DNA of 64,000 nucleotides from Entonaema liquescens (Eukaryota; Ascomycota; Sordariomycetes; Xylariales; Xylariaceae), in assembly GCA_902805475.1 (NCBI GenBank), contig CADCSX010000005.1:350001-414000 (forward strand). Direction: 5' to 3'. The stretch's first letter is position 1, and each line of letters begins with the position of its first letter. Both the position numbers and the translations under genes were made by a program. Below are positions 10,370-22,154 of the stretch, one piece after another. The notes beneath the pieces were generated by a model, which saw nothing but the letters and a program-made list of their open reading frames with translations, did no database searches and was not told where the DNA came from.

Positions 10370-13300
10370 ATGGGGAATTCATCAATGGACAATGGAGTCC
10401 ATAAAGCCAACGGAAGCAAACCTTATAATGCCGACTCTAATAGCTTCACCACGATGGGCAAGTCTTCGGAGCCATCCTCTGGGGTTCCTCCTAAGGAGAA
10501 GCCCGAGAGTCCCCCAAAAGCCGATCGTGAAGGCGTCTCAGCTGTCTTTGCCCAGTTTGGACAACTGCTCAATGCCTCGCGACGACCTTTGCCTATCCAA
10601 AATGGCGATGGATCTTACGCCATAACGGTCCGAAAGACGGGACTGAAGAAGGACTTGAAGTATCTCAACCTGAGAGGTATGTTGCCACCAACTAAGAGAA
10701 AGGGTCGATTTTGCTAAACAACCATAGATGTGAAAACGGTTCTAGACCTAGCTCGGAACAAGATCAAAGGAGAACAGCTGGTAGATGATAAGACCATGAT
10801 AATGGAACGTGTCATCCAGCTTGTCGCTGGGCTGCCCCATAATTCACGACTCAGAGAAGAGCTGACCAATACCTTCTTGAACGAACTGTGGTATACATTA
10901 GACCATCCACCCCTATTATATATGGGCGAGAAACACGAATACAGAATGGCGGATGGATCATGGAATAACCCAATGAACCCTCAACTTGGAGCGGCCGGTT
11001 CAACATACGCTAGGAGTTGTCGCCCAGGCATTGTGCCTTTGGGGGCCCTGCCAGATCCAGAACTTGTTTTTGAATCCGTCATGAAGAGAACTAAATACCG
11101 CAAGCACCCGAACAACGTCTCTTCGGTACTTTGGTATTGGGCAACTATCATCATCCATGATCTCTTCTGGACAGATCATACCGACATGAGCAAGACCAAG
11201 ACTTCTTCTTACCTAGACCTTTCCCCTCTTTATGGAAGCAACCAGGACATGCAGGACTCCGTACGAACATTCAAGGACGGAATGATGAAACCTGACACAT
11301 ACGCGGATAAGCGGCTTCTGGGATCACCACCCGGAGTCAGCGTCATTTTAATAATGTTCAATCGTTTCCACAACCACGTAGCAGCAAACCTAGCTAAGAT
11401 CAACGAGGGTGGTCGCTTCACGCCCCCGCGTGAGGGACTCAGCGAGGAGAAGGCGGCTGCTGCATGGAAGAAATACGACAATGATCTTTTTCAGACAGCT
11501 CGACTTGTAACTTCAGGATTGTACATTAACATCACGCTGATTGACTACGTGAGGAACATTGTCAACCTCAATCGTAGCAACACCACATGGACTCTCGATC
11601 CTCGCGCAGAGATGGGCCAAGATGCTGGCACTAAAGATGGGTCCGAGCGCGGTACTGGCAGCATGGTCTCAGCCGAGTTCAACCTTTGCTATAGGTAAGC
11701 AATATGACTTTTTGAATTTCGAATTACAGCTCACTCAAGAATCCGTAGGTGGCATTCGTGTATCTCAGACAAGGACGACAAATGGGTTGATGAGTTCTTC
11801 CGCGGAATATTCAACAAGAATCCGGCAGAGCTAAGTCACCAGGAGCTGGTTATGGGCTTCGCTAAGTTCGACAGCGGGATTCCGGATGAGCCTGCAGAGA
11901 GAGTGTTCGGTGGCTTCAAGCGAAACCCTGATGGTAAGTTCGACGATGACGACCTTGTCGGATGTATCAGCGACGCTATTGAAGACTGTGCCGGAGCATT
12001 CGGCGGTCGCAACGTACCGGAATCGATGAAGTCCGTCGAAATCTTAGGTATCCTACAGGGCAGAAAGTGGAACATGGCCGGCTTAAACGAGTTCCGCAAG
12101 CACTTCGGACTGAAGCCATATGAGAGGTTTGAAGATATTAACTCCGACCCAGAAATTGCAGATGCGCTACGCCATCTATACGAACATCCCGATTATGTTG
12201 AGCTATACCCGGGAGTCGTTGCCGAAGAGGCGAAAGAACCGATGATTCCTGGTGTTGGAATTGCTGTAAGTCTTTTGTATATGGTTTCAAAGCGAGGTTA
12301 CTAATACTGGTCAGCCTACTTACACCATCTCTCGTGTCATTCTCTCTGATGCTGTCTGCTTAACGCGAGGAGACCGTTTCTATACTACTGATTATCACCC
12401 GCGTGGTCTCACATCCTGGGGCTACAATGAAGTTGCGTATGATCTGAACACGAACCAAGGATGTGTATTTTATAAATTGTTTACAAGAGCTTTCCCGAAC
12501 CATTTCAGGGGAGATTCAGTCTATGCTCATTACCCCATGGTTGGTACGTTACCACCCTATCTCCTCGTCTATGGATTTGGGGACTAACCAATACTTGCAG
12601 TTCCAAGTGAAACCAAGATGATCTTGACTAATCTTGGTCGAGTTCAAAACTTCAACTATGATCGACCTTCGTTCATTCCGCCCCGTGTTAGCGTCACGAC
12701 ATACAGTGCGGCGCAACACATATACGAGAATCAAGATAAGTATAAGATCATGGGTGATGAAGGGCTTTCACTCCTTATGGGCGGTGGCAGAAACAACTCA
12801 CTTACGGGAAGCTCCCCTTTACTTCCAGTCAAAGAGAGCCTACACACGATCAGCTGTGCAAAGGGGATTGGCATTCCCACGTCAAGACATTCTACGCCCA
12901 GACCACAGACCGCCTTATAAAAGAAAAGACTTACAAGCTGGCTGGGCAGAACTTCGTCGATATTATTCGAGATGTCGGAAATCTCAGTCCCGTACATTTT
13001 GCTGCGCGTGTATTCAACCTGTCACTCAAGACAGAGGAGAGCCCGAAGGGTATATATACCGAGCACGAGCTATACATGGCGCTTGCTATAATATATATCT
13101 GCATATTTTCCGACATTGACCCCATGAAATCGTTCCCGACGCGTCAGGCCGCTAAGGCCATTGCTGGCCAGTTAGGCAAATTGATCGAAGTCAACGTGAA
13201 GGCGGAAACCGGCTTTGGAATTGGAGGGTTGTTTGGTCGATCAAACAAGAACGACCCGTTGGTATCGTACGGCAGCAATTTGATTAAGAGTTTGTCCAAG

Positions 13301-14046
13301 ATTGGCATGAGCAACTACGATATTGCATGGAGACAGATCCTACTGTCAGCAGCAGCATCTGTGCCAAATATCGCAGAAGTGGTAAGTCTCTTTGACTCCC
13401 TTGAACTATCGTTGCAGTAGCTAACGCCCCCTTAGTTCGGCCAAGCAGTGGATTACTATCTGTCTGCAGATGGATCTGGGCATATCCCCGAAATCCACCG
13501 CATCGCTAAACTTCCATCCTCCGACGAGACTGACGCGTTGATGCTTGGATATTGTATGGAGGGAATTAGGCTTTCAGGGACATTTGGCTCATACCGCCAA
13601 GCAACGGTTAGTGATACGATCACGGAGGACAACGGTCGCGAAGTATCCATTCACACTGGCGATCACATTTTCATTAGTTCTGTAAGTCAAACCTGCGATT
13701 TCACAACCAATTTAGAATCAACTAACCTGAAATTTCGTAGGCCAGCGCATCTAAAGATATCGAGCATTTCCCTGATCCCGATAAAGTAAACCCACGCCGC
13801 CCACTAGATGCTTACATTCACTTCGGGCTCGGGCCACAAGTCCATCTCGGACGCGACGCCGGCCAAGCAGGACTTACTGAGATGTTCCGGTCCGTATTCA
13901 AGTTGAATAATGTGCGGAGAGCTACCGGGGCTCAAGGCGAGCTCAAGAAGGTCCTACAACCGGGAGATGTCTATATGTATATGAGAGAGGATAGGGGCGC
14001 ATACTTTCCGTTCCCCTGCACGATGAAGATATGCTACGATGACTAA
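10370..14046 (+). CDS. Psi-producing oxygenase (haem dioxygenase-P450 fusion), one apparent frameshift
   Basis: Seven exons: 10370-10676, 10728-11694, 11749-12265, 12315-12543, 12601-13381, 13436-13681 and 13741-14046, about 1117 residues. The N-terminal half is an animal-peroxidase-like fatty acid dioxygenase: a distal-His region (IIIHDLF), the block TSSYLDLSPLYG, and FNLCYRWHS with the Tyr and proximal His split across intron 2. The C-terminal half is P450-like. Family members oxygenate linoleic acid to 8- or 10-hydroperoxide, and the P450 half isomerises it; the products act in sporulation and sexual signalling. The haem-thiolate position reads GPQVHLGRDAG, with His in place of Cys, so isomerase activity is doubtful. 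The frame breaks at a C4 run (12814-12817); one more C restores it. A MITE lies just upstream. Ppo-type identity is firm; PpoA versus PpoC orthology is open. Confidence 0.9.
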
Positions 14047-15481
14047 GTTAGGGGCGATGCATACGTGGAAAATAACAGATGAGGCAGCCTATCTTAGTTG
14101 AAAATATACGGGGAGAAGATATATATATTTCTTGATCTCAGTTATGTTTAAACTTGAAAGGGGTTATAGATACCAGAATGCCATAAGCGACTATTATTTA
14201 AAATACAAAATGATCTCTTAGTTTTAAATCCCGAAGGTTCGCAATAGGAGGAATAGATTGTTCCAATGTCTGATGGCTGGCAACTAGGAGAGGATACTAA
14301 TATATCGAACCACGTCGTATAACTCGTTTTGACATGGGGGAGCTCTCGTATTGTTTACTGAATTCAAGCTCTTTGTGGCACCTGTAAGCGAGGTCGAAAA
14401 GCAATATACGCACATGAGATATTGCTGTTCCGCGTGTCTGCTCGAAGCCGAATGGAGAATGTCGAGTTACATGGTTTTCGACTTATTAAAGCAAGGCAGA
14501 ATGTCACAGCGGCGGCGTGAGACATTGTCTACGATAAGTTTTCCCACCCTGCCATGTGCATGACGTGGAAATCAGATTTGAAAAGAGGTATAAACAGATA
14601 TATCCTGAATGCAAGTATACATCATTCACAGGGGAGAGGTTACATCCTCGCCAATGAATTAACATACCCCACAGATCCCTTTCGAGTTGATAATTATGAG
14701 AGATATATAATATTATATCGACGACTGACCCACAAGTTGGGAGGCCGCCCTCCTATTTATTGATGAATTGATGTTCCCTGCGTGGAGCACGTTCCTTGTT
14801 GCTAGTTGGTCCAAATACACGACCGAGTACATCGCTAACTATTAATTGTACTACAATGAAGATTTTATATCAGTTGTGACTTGCTCCTCGTTTCTTCACA
14901 ACTTGCCCACCTTTGAACCACCCCTGAGCTGGTAGCTGAACAGAGCTTTGCTAGATCCGGTGCGCGAATTATGGTAAGCTTGTTTTTTTCAAAGAATGCA
15001 AGTAAATGGAATTGGGATAATGGGGTCAGGAGTCAATTGGCACTGCCTCTTTGCTTCTATCTGGGGTTCCTGGCGCTTGGAATCGGCGGAAAAAAAAAGC
15101 CAACATGTGATTATTGGAGCTTAACGGAGCCTTTTTGAGCTTTGAGTATGGACAATTAGGTTATACTGTGGACGTTGAGCGAAAACACCAAACAATTAAC
15201 AGTGTGGCATCCTGTTTCCATGCATGTCATCAACAGCTATACCAACCGACTTCAGCTTTCCATTAATGATTACTAGATAAATTACCTAGATAGAATTATC
15301 TGACAATATAAATCAGTACCTACGTAACTCAACCAGTTATTGAGGTCTTTCTTCTCATCGTCTGATTTTCCGTTACATTCTCGGAGCTTTCCCTTTGAAC
15401 TTAGTCTTCTTCGTGTATTTACATTGACTAGTCTTCTTCGTGTATTTACATTGACTTACACACTCAAACTTTCTTAACGAA
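14047..15481. other. Intergenic between Ppo and ATPase genes
   Basis: No gene is supported. The open frames at 14351-14763 have no domain signal. The left part should hold the Ppo 3' UTR and the right part the ATPase promoter, which contains the tandem duplication at 15403-15456. Confidence 0.6.
15403..15456 (+). repeat. Perfect 27-bp tandem duplication in ATPase leader
   Basis: Positions 15403-15429 and 15430-15456 are identical 27-mers, each beginning AGTCTTCTTCG and ending ACATTGACT. They end 25 bp before the ATPase start codon, so they lie in the 5' UTR or core promoter. No mismatch is visible, which suggests a recent duplication. Confidence 0.9.
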
Positions 15482-18400
15482 ATGGATGAACCCGACCTCA
15501 AACATGGTGTTAAATGGGACGACGAAGAGGCTGTCCGCCCTTCACGTGGGCTTCGTCGTGCACAATCCAGCGGCTCGATGTCCATTCGTAGTGTGCGCTC
15601 GCGACGTGAAGTTGACCCATCTATCGCCCTCCCTATCCAATATCGCACGGTGTAAGTGCCACTCTTCATCGATTAGATAGAAATTGATATTAGGAAGCTC
15701 TAACTTCGAGTCTCCAGCTCGTATCAGATCGAAGATTCTAAGCAGAAACATGCTACGCAACTGTCAGAGGCGAAAGACAAAGCCACCAAGGGTAAGTTGT
15801 CATACACCGATACTACACTCTGAGAGTATCGACTCATACTACTCGCATAGACCTGTCCGAGCTCGAATGGCACACGATATCAACCGACGAGGCCCTTCGC
15901 CGTCTCAGCGCATCGATGACCGAGGGTCTCTCGACTGAACAAGTTACTCGCAGAATCAAAGAATATGGCCGTAACGCCCCGTCTCCACCAGACTCGCGTA
16001 CTATACAGAAATACTTTGGTTATCTCTTCAAGGGATTCGGCCCTATATTACTGGTCGGAGCTATCCTTGTTTTTGTCTCTTGGAAACCACTCGGTCAACC
16101 ACCAGCGTTGGCTAATCTGGTAAGCAATAATACATAGTATGAAGACATGATGCTCTCAGTGGCTCTAACATCTGCTACTAGGCCCTAGCAATAGTTCTAG
16201 TTGCGGTATTCTTCATCCAAGCCGCGTTTAACATGTTCCAAGATTGGAGCTCATCGCGGGTTATGAGTTCGATCAAGAACATGCTTCCTGAAGACTCCAT
16301 AGTCATCCGAAACGGTATCCAGGCCTCCCTTGACGCGCAAGAGCTCGTACCTGGCGATATCGTGTGCATCAAGGCCGGCAACAAGTTACCGACTGACATG
16401 CGCTTCCTCCAAGTCTCGAGCGATGCTAAATTCGATAGGTCTATCTTAACAGGAGAGTCTTTGCCTCTAGCAGCTACAGTGGACTCGACAGATAATAACT
16501 ACCTTGAAACCCGCTGCATCGGCTTGCAGGGCACTCACTGCTTCTCGGGATCTTGTACGGGCCTAGTCGTAGCTACTGGTGATCGCACAGTATTTGGACG
16601 TATCGCAGCCTTGACCAATGAGCCCAAAGTAAAATTAACTACCTTGGAGAAGGAGGTTTTATACTTTGTCATCATTATTTGCTCCATAATGCTCACTATG
16701 ATCACCATAGTCCTAGTTGTCTGGTTAGTTGAGTATAAGCCACTGCCTTGTGTTCGGCACTAACAGTACTCAGGGGTGCATGGCTCAGAAAGGTCCATCC
16801 GAATTGGATTAACGTTCCAAATCTCATCGTTGGGTGTGTTAGCGTAGCAATCGCCTTCATTCCTGAGGGACTGCCCATCGCATTGACCGCCGGTTTGACG
16901 ATTACCGCGAACCTAATGCGCAAGCACAAAGTTCTTTGCAAGTCGTTGAAGACAGTTGAGACCCTAGGATCTGTCTCGGTCATCTGCTCTGACAAGACGG
17001 GGACCCTTACCGAGGTAAAGCGCGAGCCGATGTCGATACCGATTTTCCCGTTGGTTCTTAACTGATCTCGTTTAGAACCGAATGACTGTCACCGAGTGCA
17101 CTATTGGAACTCACACTATTACAGTTGAGGGAGCTGAGGATGAGTTGGATATGAGTACGACACCGGCTATCGCTGGCATGGTAACAACCGGCGTTGACCA
17201 AGTGCGCGCCATAGCTGGACTCTGTAATGCAGCCGAATTCGACGCCGCTACTATGGACTTACCCATCGAGCAGCGCCGTGTCTTCGGCGATGCGACTGAC
17301 CAAGCAGTGTTGCGATTCTCTGAACGATTTGGCTCGGTCCAGCAACTGCGCCAATCCTGGCAGAAGACGTATGAACTAGCTTTTAACAGCAAGAATAAGT
17401 TCATGATCAGGACGTTCACCATGTTTAGGAAGAACTCTCTGGAAGCCACTCTGTCGGAAACCGAGGCGGAAAGTTTCCAAGCTGGCGACACGTAAGAAGC
17501 TTTCAGTAATCCGAACGGCCTAAGATGATACTAACTTATGCTAAGACTCTTGACTATTAAGGGGGCCCCTGACGTCCTTATTGGCCGATGCTCCTCCTTC
17601 GTTAATAATGCGGGCGACGTGCATCCATTCGACGACGAAATGCGAGCGTCGTTTGAGGACGTCAAAAATGCGTATAGCAGCCAGGGGAAGCGTTGTCTCC
17701 TACTTGCTCGCAAGGTCATTCGCAAAGACAAGCTTCAACACCAATCTGGAACAACTCAATTCGAGGACGAGATCACCACGTATGCTAAGTCGGACTTGAC
17801 TTTGGTTGGTCTCGTATCTATTGTTGATCCTCTGCGCCCGGAAATCCGCGAAGTTGTTTCGACGCTGCGTGGTGCTGGAATAAGAGTTTTTATGGTAAGC
17901 AGCGCTCTGTGGTCGGGTAATATGCCTACTAATAACATACAACATTAAGGTGACAGGCGACTTTGCCCTCACGGCGCTTGCGATCGCCCAGGACGCCGAC
18001 ATCGTAAGCAATCCCACGGCCTTGGTCCACAATGTCTCTTCGCTACCGAGAGAGGGGATAATAGAGGATGTCAAAACCCCTAATGTCCGCTCGTCGATTC
18101 TTGTCAGCGGACCGGAGTTGATTGGCCTGAACGAGCACCAATGGAAAACTTTAACAGAGTATGAAGAGATTGTCTTTGCTCGGACAACTCCAGAGCAAAA
18201 GCTGCGTATTGTGAAGGAATTCCAGACTAACGGCGTGGTCGCTATGACTGGAGATGGCGTGAATGACGCGCCGTCTCTAAAGGCTGCTGACGTTGGTATT
18301 GCTCTTGGAAGTGGGTCAGACATTGCCATCGAAGCCGCTGATATGGTCCTTCTCGACTCCTTTTCGTCTGTCGTGGAAGCGGTACAATACGGCCGGGTGG

Positions 18401-19256
18401 TCTTCGATAACCTGAAGAAAGTGATCTGCTACCTGCTGCCAGCTGGAAGCTTCGCCGAGTTCTGGCCAGTAATGACAAATGTCATCTTTGGAATTCCTCA
18501 GATCCTTTCGTCTTTTCTCATGATCATCATCTGGTAGGTGTCGGTTAAACTACAAAACTCTACAAATGTACTGATGGCCTTTAGCTGCTTTACGGACTGC
18601 GCTGCAGCAACGGTGCTTTCTTACGAAAAGCCAGAGGCCGACGTCCTACTACGGAAACCACGCAACATCAAGAAGGACCGCTTGGTCGATTGGCAGCTCG
18701 TAATCCACGCATATGGTGTTCTCGGTGTGATAGAGACTATAGCCTCCTTCGCGATGGCTTATTGGTACCTCGAGAAGAACGGGATACCATTCCGCGTATT
18801 ATGGTTTTCCTTTGGAGACCTCCCCGATTCGATCGACAAGGACTATTATGCACAGAAGCTAAATGAGGCATCTTCCATTTACTTTGTCAACCTTGTTGTT
18901 ATGTAAGTGGCACAGCTCAATCAGCCGAAGAAATAAAATAACTAACTTAGCATAGGCAATGGTTCAACTTGCTGGCAGTGCGCACGCGACGATGGAGCAT
19001 CTTCCAACACCCGCCTATCTTCAATAAGCAAACACAAAATTGGTATCTTTTCCCGGCGATTATATTCTCTCTGGCTATGGCTATCTTATGGCTCTACATA
19101 CCTGAACTACAGTCGGTTTTGGGAACTTCCCCTGTGCCGGTGGAACACTGGTTCTTACCCTTTGCTTTCGGATTATTCATCTTATTATTCGACGAGGTGC
19201 GCAAGTTCTTCATACGGAAATATCCTAACGGAATATTGGCGAAGCTTGCTTGGTGA
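15482..19256 (+). CDS. P-type cation-transporting ATPase, type II (Na+/K+- or H+/K+-ATPase-like alpha subunit)
   Basis: Ten exons: 15482-15651, 15718-15791, 15851-16119, 16182-16723, 16774-17014, 17076-17491, 17546-17894, 17950-18533, 18585-18902 and 18956-19256. They encode 1087 residues and all phases agree. Signatures in order: an N-terminal cation-ATPase region, the actuator motif ILTGESLPL, the M4 motif FIPEGLPIALT, the phosphorylated Asp in CSDKTGTLTENRMTV, KGAPD in the nucleotide domain, and TGDGVNDAPSLKAADVG in the hinge. C-terminal membrane spans follow. The ETLGS-x-SVICSDKTGT context resembles animal Na+/K+-ATPases more than fungal SERCA, PMR1 or ENA pumps. The protein should couple ATP hydrolysis to cation export at a membrane, but ion choice cannot be told from sequence. 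The start at 15482 is the first ATG and gives a charged N-terminal leader. Confidence 0.93.
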
Positions 19257-19816
19257 AACATTCTGCATGGAGGCCTATTAGTTTGGCGCCTTTAAAAGGG
19301 TGCGGGTGTTCTTATAAGAGGGTAAGAAAGAAACTGTGATTTATAGCGACGGGTCTTGATGTTTACGAAGGTTGTAAAATTTTTTAACTTGAATTCGTAT
19401 AGTTGCCCAGTAGGGTATATTTATATACTTATCTTATTAGTTAACAAGACCTAAACATGACTATGTTCCAACTCACTTTCACTAGTATAAAATACCACCT
19501 AGTAGAGCCTCGAAACCACCCCTTTTCTTAACCGGAAGCGATTTTGTATTGATATAGTATGACGGCTACTTTATAGACCATTAATATTAGATGAAGGATT
19601 ATCAAGTAGTATTTGTCTCTTAACTCACGATAGCAAAATACTATAGCCTAAGCGCTTTGTAAATGCAATGTTGACCTCAGATGCATATATTTATTTGCCA
19701 AGACCAAACAGCCACACCACCTCAACGCCCTCCGTATGCTAGTCTATATTTCCATAAGTCCGAATCTCAGTGGCACTCTAATACATTACTTAAAACATGC
19801 TTTATACTTCTTTCTA
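19257..19816. other. Convergent spacer, ATPase to MDR gene
   Basis: The 3' ends of the ATPase (+) and the MDR reductase (-) face each other across about 560 bp of AT-rich sequence. No ORF or RNA gene is supported; it probably holds both 3' UTRs. Confidence 0.6.
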
Positions 19817-21081
19817 TTACATCCGTACCACTAGTTTCTTTCCTTTCAAGTTGCCCTTCTTTAACATCTCTAAACCCCCTGTATAGAATGTAAGCCTCCG
19901 TCCAGTAGATGTAGCTCTGGTAGGATAATCTGGCCCCCGTCTAATAGCTTTCCGAGTTCTTCCGTATAGCGGACGTTAGTCTTATCGAGCACGAACTGCT
20001 TCATCTCCACCGTGTGCGCCTCGACGTTTTCGGGGACTACTTGGGAGCTTGACATCATGGCTAGCGGCGCGAAAGCGACGTGCTTCGTCTTCGATACAGC
20101 ATCTAACGCCAGTTTTGCCGTTTTCGGTCCCACTAAGTCGATTGCCCGCGTCACGTTATCGTTCGTGACGGCTCGAATCTCGTCCACAACTTGCTCCTCT
20201 GACTTTCCGTCTCGTACCACCACATAATTCGCGCCCAAGCGCTCCGATAACGACTTCGTCTCCGAGGAATTGACGGTTATCACTTTAATCCCACTGAGCC
20301 GCGCTATTTGTGTAGCGAATTGACCTGTGACCGTGGAGCCGCCCCATATCAAAAGCCATTGTCCCTCTTCGTTGTCTGCGGACCCTTGCGGAAACGGTAC
20401 CCCTAACCACTTCCATAATGTCATAGACGCCGTTAATGCTGCTACACCTAGGCATGCCGCGGCTTCAATTGGTACTCCGGAAGGGATAGGAAGGACGGTA
20501 TGTGACGGTACGACGACATACTCCTGGAAACAACCAGCACGGACGTCCTTATAGTACGTGCTGGTCCAGACATAATCGCCCTGCTTGAAGCCCGTAACGC
20601 CAGAGCCGACTTGAGCTACCACTCCGGACATCTCTCGACCCGTAACCTGGGGGTTTATGTAAGTCCATGTTCTCTAACGAATACGGAGGGGTAACCTTAC
20701 CCATGGAAATTCAGGCAAGCAAAAGTTATAATCGACGGATTTCCAGTCAATGGGGTTCAGTCCGACATAATGGCCTCTAATCATAATCTCATCGGCCCCG
20801 ACCGTCGGCATGGGGAAATCGTGGCGGATCTCATATTCGCCCTTGCGGGCAACGACAAGCGCCTTTTGCATCCCCGGCACAGCAAATTCGGCAACCGAGA
20901 CGTTAGCCGATTCATCCGTTGTCGTTGTTGTTGGTGTAGACTTCTTTCGTATGCCCTCTATCAAGTTGGTCTGTGCCTTTTCATTTGAGCTCGATTTCGT
21001 CCTTATCTTCCGGAGGAGCGTGCGGACTGTCTTCCACGAATTTCTGCCGACATGGACACGTCTGGGTTGCGTTTCTGCCAT
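19817..21081 (-). CDS. MDR-family oxidoreductase, trans-enoyl-reductase-like, one apparent frameshift
   Basis: Exons 21081-20701 and 20646-19817. The core starts at MQKALVV (20871) and shows the GroES-like block GLNPIDWKSVDYNFC, then GREMSGVVAQVGSGV, and the cofactor-binding loop WGGSTVTGQFATQIARLSG. There are no structural zinc cysteines, so it belongs to the zinc-independent NADPH reductases (quinone reductase, LovC/ToxD-like), about 403 residues if read from 21081. The frame breaks at a G5 run (+ strand C 19875-19879); one more G lets the last exon finish with the expected GNLKGKKLVVRM end. Without it the protein stops about 18 residues early. A basic, Thr-rich N-terminal extension of about 70 residues precedes the core and is unusual; the start at 20871 may be the true one. 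No polyketide synthase lies in the window, so the substrate is unknown. Confidence 0.83.
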
Positions 21082-22154
21082 GACTTCCGTAGCTACATGC
21101 AAGTTATACCAAGCAAGTTCTATAATCAGAGTCACCTATTTCAGCGAGTGTATCACGGCTATCTCGTCGAGACAAAACGCAACCCCGACCTTGCGATGCC
21201 AATAGTAAATGTATTTGTTCCTTCTTAAAAGCCGTTTATCATTATTAATTATTTACAGCTATCGGGAATGACGGGTCGCTTGTTACATCGCAAGGGGACT
21301 TATCGAGCCCGATCCGGACCAATTATGGTGAACGTGCTGTCGCACGCCATCAGCACGCCATCGACCAGGGTGGCCTGCTTACATATGTAAGAGGCGAAGC
21401 TTTCTCGTGCGGTGGAGTAGATATAATAGATATCTTTCCGATTCGGCCATGCGGAGACATTTTGATCATTGGTCGGAAGTAAATGATATGCCAACATATA
21501 AATATCGATGTTAGCTACTGATTCGAGGTCAGCTCCGAGTCCGGTACCGTGGGGCAGCTGCATAACATCAAAGCCGGCCGGTGTGGCTTATATTATCAAT
21601 TTACAAATTCAATCGTCATCATGTTAGGAAACACGTTTGACTAAGCTCTATTGGAAATATGTTTCTTCGTTATGATTTAACATTAGGATAACGGATAGGG
21701 CGCGGTATAATTAGAATGAAGACTAGCTAATAATTTTTACGATACCCCTATTCTTCTTCCCGAACCTTAAGTCCGGATATACCTCAACAATATTTTAGTT
21801 ATCATAAAACAAGAGTTGGTGAGTCACTTAACAACTATAGACACAATCCAAATACGGATTCTGGAAGTGTGGAAAAACATAATTGAATTGCTTTCCCCTA
21901 GGCGGTTCCTCCAGTAGCCACGACCTCTGCTAAAAACAATCTCGATCCTTAGTGTGACCTGCAAAATATGAATAGAACCAAGTGGTTCGGAAAGCTGCTG
22001 GTAATACACTTCCTGCATAATTTGCAATAGGCCCATAACTCAATCTAGGGCATTATTCTCACCCCGTCCTCCAGTATCCCTCCATCATCCCTCCACTTCG
22101 CGTCTCCACCAATCAAACTTCAGGGCTCTGATGAGGCTCACACGGATCCCGTCC
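21082..22154. other. Intergenic with one orphan open frame
   Basis: The stretch separates two minus-strand genes. Its right part should be the 3' UTR of the RRM-like gene. An orphan frame at 21300-21563 is listed separately. Nothing else is supported. Confidence 0.5.
21300..21563 (-). other. Orphan open frame, possible exon or gene relic
   Basis: An 87-codon minus-strand frame has balanced, protein-like composition (for example LPHGTGLGADLES and KQATLVDGVLMACD) rather than the biased composition of chance frames here. The same reading extends a few codons upstream to a stop next to an ATAAG that could be a splice acceptor. I recognise no family and find no convincing partner exon. It may be the remnant or 3' exon of a lost gene, or chance. 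Confidence 0.25.

Noticed and set aside
12634..13119. Long open frame inside the Ppo gene (frame mod 1)
   Set aside because: The conserved Ppo sequence runs in the other two frames; this frame is a shadow kept open by chance across the frameshift.
10370..19256. Ppo and ATPase as one functional cluster
   Set aside because: They are separated by 1.4 kb, belong to unrelated processes and show no shared motif that I could identify.
19817..19869. Early stop of the MDR gene at 19870 as a true end
   Set aside because: The next 50 bases in another frame encode the family's normal C-terminal strand, so a one-base error in the G run is more likely.
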